64,000 bases of DNA from JAKRSE01 sp943369295 (lineage in GTDB: Bacteria > Armatimonadota > Fimbriimonadia > Fimbriimonadales > Fimbriimonadaceae): NCBI GenBank assembly GCA_943369295.1, contig CALRMU020000002.1:496001-560000 (forward strand), given 5' to 3'. Below are positions 59,662 to 64,000 of the stretch, one piece after another; positions within the stretch are counted from its first letter, which is position 1, and the number at the start of each line of letters is the position of its first letter. The position numbers and the translations under genes are program-made. The notes beneath the pieces were generated by a model. That model ran no database searches. It was not told the DNA's origin and worked only from the letters and a program-made list of their open reading frames with translations.

Positions 59662-60114
59662 ATGAACCCCTACTGCCCGGGATCACTTGTCTTTGGTCCA
59701 GCTCTCATTGAGGCTGCCTTCAACCGAATCCCCCAAGAACAGTGGGATGTGCCGACCGGGCCAGATCGGTTCTCCCCGCGAGAAGTAGTTCATCACATGA
59801 CCTTTTGGGAGCCAGTGGCACGATGGAGGCTGGAACGGGCTTTGGAAGAGAATGGCGCTGAGGTTCCTGATTGGGATGAAGATCAGCACGCGAAAGATTT
59901 CAGCTACGCCACCCTAGATCCAATCGAGGCCATGAAGACCTTTGCCGATGAAAGGGCGAAGACAGCAGCTCTCTATGATTCGCTTCAAGGCGACCAGTGG
60001 GAAAGAACTTTTGTTCATCCGGTTAAGGGTCGCATGACAGCCTACGGCTGGGCCGCCACTATGCTGGGGCACGACCTCTATCACATCGCTCAGCTAGAAG
60101 AAGTCGGGAAATGA
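59662..60114 (+). CDS. DinB-family four-helix metal-binding protein
   Basis: 150 residues. The metal-binding His triad of the DinB/YfiT superfamily is visible as a His of VVHHMTFWE (44-45) and H137/H141 in GHDLYHIAQLEE. The family includes thiol-dependent transferases and stress proteins; the exact thiol or substrate is not predictable here. Its TGA overlaps the ATG of tsaE (ATGA). Confidence 0.9.
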   Translation: MNPYCPGSLVFGPALIEAAFNRIPQEQWDVPTGPDRFSPREVVHHMTFWEPVARWRLERALEENGAEVPDWDEDQHAKDFSYATLDPIEAMKTFADERAKTAALYDSLQGDQWERTFVHPVKGRMTAYGWAATMLGHDLYHIAQLEEVGK

Positions 60115-60524
60115 GGCTTCGGGTGTCCTCGGATGAAGAGATGCAGGCTCATGCCGCCTCCCTTCTGGCTGAGTTGAATGCGGGAGATTGGGTGCTCTTG
60201 ACCGGTCCATTAGGGGCTGGCAAAACCACCTGGACCAGGGGGCTCTTGAAGGCGGCAGGGTGGACAGAAGCTGTTCGTTCCCCCACCTACAACCTGCTTC
60301 ACCCTTATCAGACTCAGCCCCCGATTCTGCACGCTGACCTTTACCGACTTAACTCAGCCGAAGGGGTCGGGCTGGAGGAGTACTTGGACTCTCACCTCTG
60401 CGTGATAGAGTGGCCAGACCGTCTGGGCGGACTGATTGACCCCAAAGATGCCTGGCAGATTGAGATTGATTTTGAGGGTGAAACATCCCGCATTCTCACC
60501 CTCATCAGACCCGGATCAATGTGA
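60111..60524 (+). CDS. tsaE: tRNA threonylcarbamoyladenosine biosynthesis ATPase TsaE
   Basis: 137 residues. TsaE is the small ATPase that works with TsaB and TsaD to make t6A in ANN-decoding tRNAs. The Walker A loop is TGPLGAGKTTW (31-41). SPTYNLLHPY, HADLYRL and CVIEWPDRLG are all typical blocks. It starts inside the stop of the DinB gene. TsaB and TsaD genes are not in the window. Confidence 0.95.
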   Translation: MRLRVSSDEEMQAHAASLLAELNAGDWVLLTGPLGAGKTTWTRGLLKAAGWTEAVRSPTYNLLHPYQTQPPILHADLYRLNSAEGVGLEEYLDSHLCVIEWPDRLGGLIDPKDAWQIEIDFEGETSRILTLIRPGSM

Positions 60525-60536
60525 CTCCGTGCGGTC

Positions 60537-62369
60537 ATGATAAACATCATGGCCGCCGAAGCTTCCAACCCTGCCGCCGGAGTCACTTGGGACCTCTCAG
60601 CCCTCTTTTCTTCACCTCAAGATCCAAAGATCAACGAGACGTGGGCTGCCTGCCACACCCAAGCTGAAGAATTCGCCGCCAAGTATCGCGGTCGAGTGCA
60701 GTCGGGCGAATTGACGGGGGCAGAATTGGCCGAGGCCATGAAGGAGATTGAGGCTATTACTCTTCTTGCCACAAAGCCTCCGACTTACGCTTCTCTTCTC
60801 TTTGCCGCTGATGCCAGCAATCCTCAGAACGGGGCCTTTTATCAGGCTCAGTCAGAAGAGATGAGCATGGCTAGAGTCAAGCTGGCCTTCTTCGATCTTG
60901 AACTCCAGGCAGCCCCGAAGGAATGGATTGAGCCTCTGCTGGCAGACCCTGCTTTGGCCAGCTACGTCCACGCTATCAATGTCACTCGCGTCTACAGCCC
61001 TCACCGACTGAGCGAAGCAGAAGAAATCCTTCTGGAAGAAACGAGCAACACCGGATCTCGGGCTTGGGTTCGGCTTCATGACGAGATTCTCAGCAATCAC
61101 GTGTTCAAGCTGACTGATCCAGACTCTGGAGAAGTAAAGGATCTGAGCCAGGAAGAAGTTCTTCACCTTCTCAGAAGTCCAAACCGAGCCTTGAGACAGG
61201 CAGCGGCTGATTCTCTCTCAGCTGGACTTGGAGAACTCAACCGGGTCATTGTCTTTATCTACAACACTCTTCTTGCCGACAAAAAGCTTGAAGACAGGCT
61301 GAGGCGGTTTGGTTATCCTGAGCAGAGTCGGCACATGGCTAACGAATTGTGCGAGGAGACAGTGGACCTCGTCGCAGACCTTTGCCGAGACAACAGCGGC
61401 ATGGTCGCCCGCTACTACAAGGCCAAACAAGAGCTGCTTGGCCTCCCCGAGCTGACTCATGTTGACCGCTATGCCCCCTTGTTCGAAGCAGAAGAACTGG
61501 TGGACTGGCCGACTGCCCGAGAGATGGTTCTCAGCTCATTCCAAGAGTTCCACCCGACATTAGCCAAGGCGGCCCAGGAGTTTTTCGACTCGAACTGGAT
61601 CGACGCAGAAGTAAGGAAAGGCAAGACGGGCGGAGCCTTCTGCAGCTACATCACGCCAGATCTTCACCCTGTGATTCTCATGAGCTATCAGGGCAAGATT
61701 GGAGACGTCATGACTCTGGCCCATGAGCTTGGCCATGGAGTCCACGCCTCCGTTAGCCGTGTTCAAACTCCCTTTAACTTTCAGGGCACATTGCCCCTGG
61801 CCGAACTTGCTTCCATTTTTGCAGAAATGTTAGTGTTCGATAAAGTAATTCAGGGAGCTTCTGTTAAGGACCAGGCCGCCCTTTATGCAGACAAGATTGA
61901 GGGAATTTTTGCCAGCGTTCACAGGCAAGCTTCTATGTATCGCTTTGAAAAGCGGGCCCACAGGCAGAGAAGGGAGAGCGGAGAGTTAACAAAAGAGGAG
62001 TTTGCTGCAATTTATCAGGAAGAGATGCAGTCGATGTTTCAGGATTCTGTACATCTTGGGGAGCAGCATGGAGATTGGTGGAGTTATATCTCGCACTTCT
62101 TCTTCGCTCCCTTCTACGTTTACGCCTACAGCTTTGGCGAGCTTCTGACTCTCAGTCTCTTCCAAAGGGCCAAAAATCAGGGCCCGGGGTTCGCAGAGCA
62201 GTATCTCGACGTCCTTCAAAGAGGTGGGTCAGAAACTCCTCAGCAGCTGATGGGCAGGCTTGGAGTTGATCTCACTGACCGAGAGTTTTGGCAGGAAGGT
62301 TTTGACAGCATCGATAGAATGGTCGCTAAGTTTGAGGATCTGAAAAAAAAACTTCCTGGTGAATCTTAG
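60537..62369 (+). CDS. pepF: M3-family oligoendopeptidase (PepF type)
   Basis: 610 residues. The zinc motif HELGHGVH has the HEXXH core, and the third ligand Glu lies in LAELASIFAEML. GGAFCSYITPDLHPVILMSY and YSFGELLTLSLF are conserved PepF/M3B features. It degrades short peptides in the cytoplasm. Met1 and Met5 are both possible starts; GATAAA lies between the previous stop and Met5. Last gene of the tsaE cluster. Confidence 0.94.
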   Translation: MINIMAAEASNPAAGVTWDLSALFSSPQDPKINETWAACHTQAEEFAAKYRGRVQSGELTGAELAEAMKEIEAITLLATKPPTYASLLFAADASNPQNGAFYQAQSEEMSMARVKLAFFDLELQAAPKEWIEPLLADPALASYVHAINVTRVYSPHRLSEAEEILLEETSNTGSRAWVRLHDEILSNHVFKLTDPDSGEVKDLSQEEVLHLLRSPNRALRQAAADSLSAGLGELNRVIVFIYNTLLADKKLEDRLRRFGYPEQSRHMANELCEETVDLVADLCRDNSGMVARYYKAKQELLGLPELTHVDRYAPLFEAEELVDWPTAREMVLSSFQEFHPTLAKAAQEFFDSNWIDAEVRKGKTGGAFCSYITPDLHPVILMSYQGKIGDVMTLAHELGHGVHASVSRVQTPFNFQGTLPLAELASIFAEMLVFDKVIQGASVKDQAALYADKIEGIFASVHRQASMYRFEKRAHRQRRESGELTKEEFAAIYQEEMQSMFQDSVHLGEQHGDWWSYISHFFFAPFYVYAYSFGELLTLSLFQRAKNQGPGFAEQYLDVLQRGGSETPQQLMGRLGVDLTDREFWQEGFDSIDRMVAKFEDLKKKLPGES

Positions 62370-62522
62370 TATTTAATCCTGGTACTTTTATCGGGAAGAT
62401 TGAAAAAAAGTCGGTTTTTGGCTGCTAAAAGTGCGGGAAGGTTGATTCCTTAATGATGGGTATGGGCATGATGAAGAAAGCAGGTGATTGTGTGGTCATC
62501 TGTTGTGTGAGGTTCAAAAATT

Positions 62523-62912
62523 ATGCTCCGCTCTGTAAAGGGCCAGGCGACTGCCGTCGTGCTGGTCAGCTTTCTTGCGTCCATGGGGTTGACGGCTTGT
62601 CCGACTCCTCAGAATTTTATGCTCGATCCCGGCGGACAGTGCTACCAGCCTTGGTTCAGCGCTCCGCAGTGCACTCAGCCCAAGGTGACCAGGCAGGGAA
62701 GCTGCGCTGGAAAGACTGGTACAAAAGAGTGTTTGGTCGAGCGAATTACCCAGGTATATCCAGGTTGGAGGATCGCCTATCCGAATCTCAATTCATGTGC
62801 GGCAAATGCTTGCACCGAGGATATTGGAGTCACCTACGAGCTTCGCTATGCGGTAGCTTACGCAGGCGGGCCTTGCCCCAACGCATCAGCACCCTGCGGT
62901 TCGCAGGACTAG
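62523..62912 (+). CDS. Cys-rich small putative lipoprotein
   Basis: 129 residues. MLRSVKGQATAVVLVSFLASMGLTAC is a signal peptide that ends in a lipobox-like LTAC, so C26 may be acylated. The mature chain of about 100 residues carries eight further Cys (40, 50, 61, 70, 92, 97, 118, 125), enough for four disulfides. No known fold is recognised. GAGG lies about 10 bases before the ATG. Its last 40 bases overlap the next gene, which is in another frame. Confidence 0.75.
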   Translation: MLRSVKGQATAVVLVSFLASMGLTACPTPQNFMLDPGGQCYQPWFSAPQCTQPKVTRQGSCAGKTGTKECLVERITQVYPGWRIAYPNLNSCAANACTEDIGVTYELRYAVAYAGGPCPNASAPCGSQD

Positions 62913-63817
62913 CCGCCCTTTCCGCTCTGGCCGGCATCAGTTTCGGCCAGAGCTTTACTCCCCTGCCTCTCAGCGGCGAGCATCAGTTTCGCTATGACCG
63001 GGTCAGCATCCCGAAGGAGGGTGAACCTCTCAAGGGAAAGGTTGATTTTTGGCTGAGAGATGATGCTCTCCTTGCTCAAATTGTTGATTCAGACGAAACA
63101 ACGACGACAATCCTCATTCGCAAAGGGGGGACCCTTCTGCGTGATCAGCGCAAAGGCAAAGCCTCTTCAATCAGCTTCTATGGCGAGAGCTACACGCCGA
63201 TCAGAATCGGCCTGCCTTTCGTATGGGCTGATCATCCTTTGTTAGGCAGGGCAGAGGGCCAGAATGAAAAGGGGCGAGTCAGCTATACCTATCTGGCTCA
63301 TGATCCTCGTTTGGATCGGAGGCGAGAAGGTGACATCGTCTTGGATGGCGAAGGAAGGCTGAAAAACCTCTTTTGGCCAGACAAGCTTCAGCCAGAAACA
63401 ACACTTTCTATCTCGGGATGGAAATCGATTGGAGGCGTGACCCTTCCTGACCGGATCGATCAGGATATTCAGCAGGCCACCGAAAGCGTCTCCGATTCTT
63501 GGACCCTTACCGCTGAATCGCCTTCCAGCCGACCGGATGTGGACTTTACTTTTGAAGGACAGCTTGACTCTTGGGTGAGTGAGGGGCAAAGGTTTGTTCC
63601 TATCAACGACTGTCGAGTCACTATTTCGAGCTGCGTGGGACAGACCTACACACCGAAAACTGTGCCTCTGCTTGATCAAATTGGCACTGCTGGCAGCAAG
63701 AGTCTTAATGAACCTTCGGCAGGACAAGGTTTCAACCCAGTGCTCTTTATTCCCATTTTCGCCGGGGCAGGAGTTGCACTGATCTTGGCATTTCGCAGGA
63801 AGAAGACCAAGACCTGA
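62873..63817 (+). CDS. Exported protein with C-terminal membrane anchor, unknown function
   Basis: 314 residues if started at the TTG at 62873, giving a signal peptide MPQRISTLRFAGLAALSALAGISFGQ. The frame is open back to 62453, but that part is a shadow of the Cys-rich gene. The mature part is beta-rich (FRYDRVSIPKEGEPLKG, VDFWLRDDALLAQIVDSDET). A membrane helix with FIPIFAGAGVALILAF and a basic end closes it, as in the protein at 49714-50820. CTG codons slightly downstream are other possible starts. Overlap with the upstream gene suggests translational coupling. Confidence 0.68.
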   Translation: MPQRISTLRFAGLAALSALAGISFGQSFTPLPLSGEHQFRYDRVSIPKEGEPLKGKVDFWLRDDALLAQIVDSDETTTTILIRKGGTLLRDQRKGKASSISFYGESYTPIRIGLPFVWADHPLLGRAEGQNEKGRVSYTYLAHDPRLDRRREGDIVLDGEGRLKNLFWPDKLQPETTLSISGWKSIGGVTLPDRIDQDIQQATESVSDSWTLTAESPSSRPDVDFTFEGQLDSWVSEGQRFVPINDCRVTISSCVGQTYTPKTVPLLDQIGTAGSKSLNEPSAGQGFNPVLFIPIFAGAGVALILAFRRKKTKT

Positions 63818-63901
63818 GAGCCTAATGCTGCAGCAAGTACCAGTCAGGCCAGTATTCAAATCGATTCCTCAGGCATGATGAATGTAGAGCAGTCTTAGCC
63901 T

Positions 63902-64000
63902 ATGAAACGACGTACAAAGATCGTCTGCACCCTTGGACCCGCGACAGCAACACGCCAGAAGATCTTTGCTCTTGCCCAGGCAGGAATGAATGTTGCCCGG
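63902..64000 (+). CDS. pyk: Pyruvate kinase, N-terminal fragment (cut by window end)
   Basis: The frame from the ATG at 63902 reads MKRRTKIVCTLGPATATRQK and runs past the window end. RRTKIVCTLGPAT is the characteristic first strand and loop of pyruvate kinase, including the Arg of the substrate site; AQAGMNVAR matches the second conserved block. The enzyme makes pyruvate and ATP at the end of glycolysis. The rest lies outside the window. Confidence 0.93.
   Translation, partial: MKRRTKIVCTLGPATATRQKIFALAQAGMNVAR

Noticed and set aside
62453..62872. N-terminal extension of the exported protein ending at 63817
   Set aside because: It is an out-of-frame reading of the Cys-rich lipoprotein gene; a signal peptide begins only at the TTG at 62873.

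Overview
The window looks like chromosome from a Gram-negative-type bacterium of moderately high GC, most probably Armatimonadota (Fimbriimonadia-like). I infer this from the mix of prepilin-type proteins with the near-identical start FTLIELLVVIAIIAILAAIL, a PEP-CTERM protein, GYF-type membrane proteins, a DUF255 protein and a Hanks-type kinase with a glycine-free nucleotide loop. No rRNA, tRNA, CRISPR array or insertion sequence was found. Gene density is high and the genes form many short operons with ATGA-type overlaps on both strands.

Layout. 1-2.7 kb: end of a creatininase-like gene, a conserved hypothetical, an ANTAR response regulator and a coiled-coil protein. 2.8-5.7 kb: operon of a GH20-like hydrolase, PurN and a PlsC-type acyltransferase. 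5.8-8.7 kb: cupin, a prepilin-like gene lying directly behind a TPP riboswitch, and a histidine kinase. 8.9-14.5 kb: exported S9 peptidase, exported 5'-nucleotidase and a GH5 hydrolase. 14.6-16.8 kb: an AT-rich Mrr-like/STAND NTPase gene, probably acquired defence. 17-22 kb: SerA, a DUF255-DsbD fusion and PurA. 22-29.4 kb: PEP-CTERM protein, NarL-type regulator divergent from an orphan OppD-type ATPase, TetR, Alr, sialidase-like protein and an orphan MlaE-type permease. 29.4-38.2 kb: MATE pump, AIM24 protein, Nth, lipoprotein plus ManC, M42 peptidase, second prepilin gene with a lipoprotein, and HemW. 38-47.8 kb: M28 peptidase, 6-phosphogluconate dehydrogenase, lipoprotein, Ser/Thr kinase with a 43-aa membrane microprotein, three tandem GYF-domain membrane genes (the middle one broken by TAG), and an ECF sigma/anti-sigma pair. 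47.9-64 kb: RNase J, exported proteins, cyclophilin, HMG-CoA lyase, a presenilin-like membrane protein, GT4, HTH protein, QueA operon, HIT-DinB-TsaE-PepF cluster, Cys-rich lipoprotein and the start of pyruvate kinase.

Many first genes of transcription units carry a TANNNT hexamer 5-8 nt before the start codon and lack a Shine-Dalgarno sequence, while genes inside operons more often have one. This suggests common leaderless transcription, and I used it to choose several starts. The observations I rank highest are a nine-helix bacterial protein with presenilin/signal-peptide-peptidase-like motifs (52334-53389), the TPP riboswitch in front of a pseudopilin gene, the isolated nuclease-STAND gene, the amber-interrupted GYF paralogue, and a glycosyltransferase start codon inside a terminator loop. 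All assignments are by reading motifs; no database search was run.
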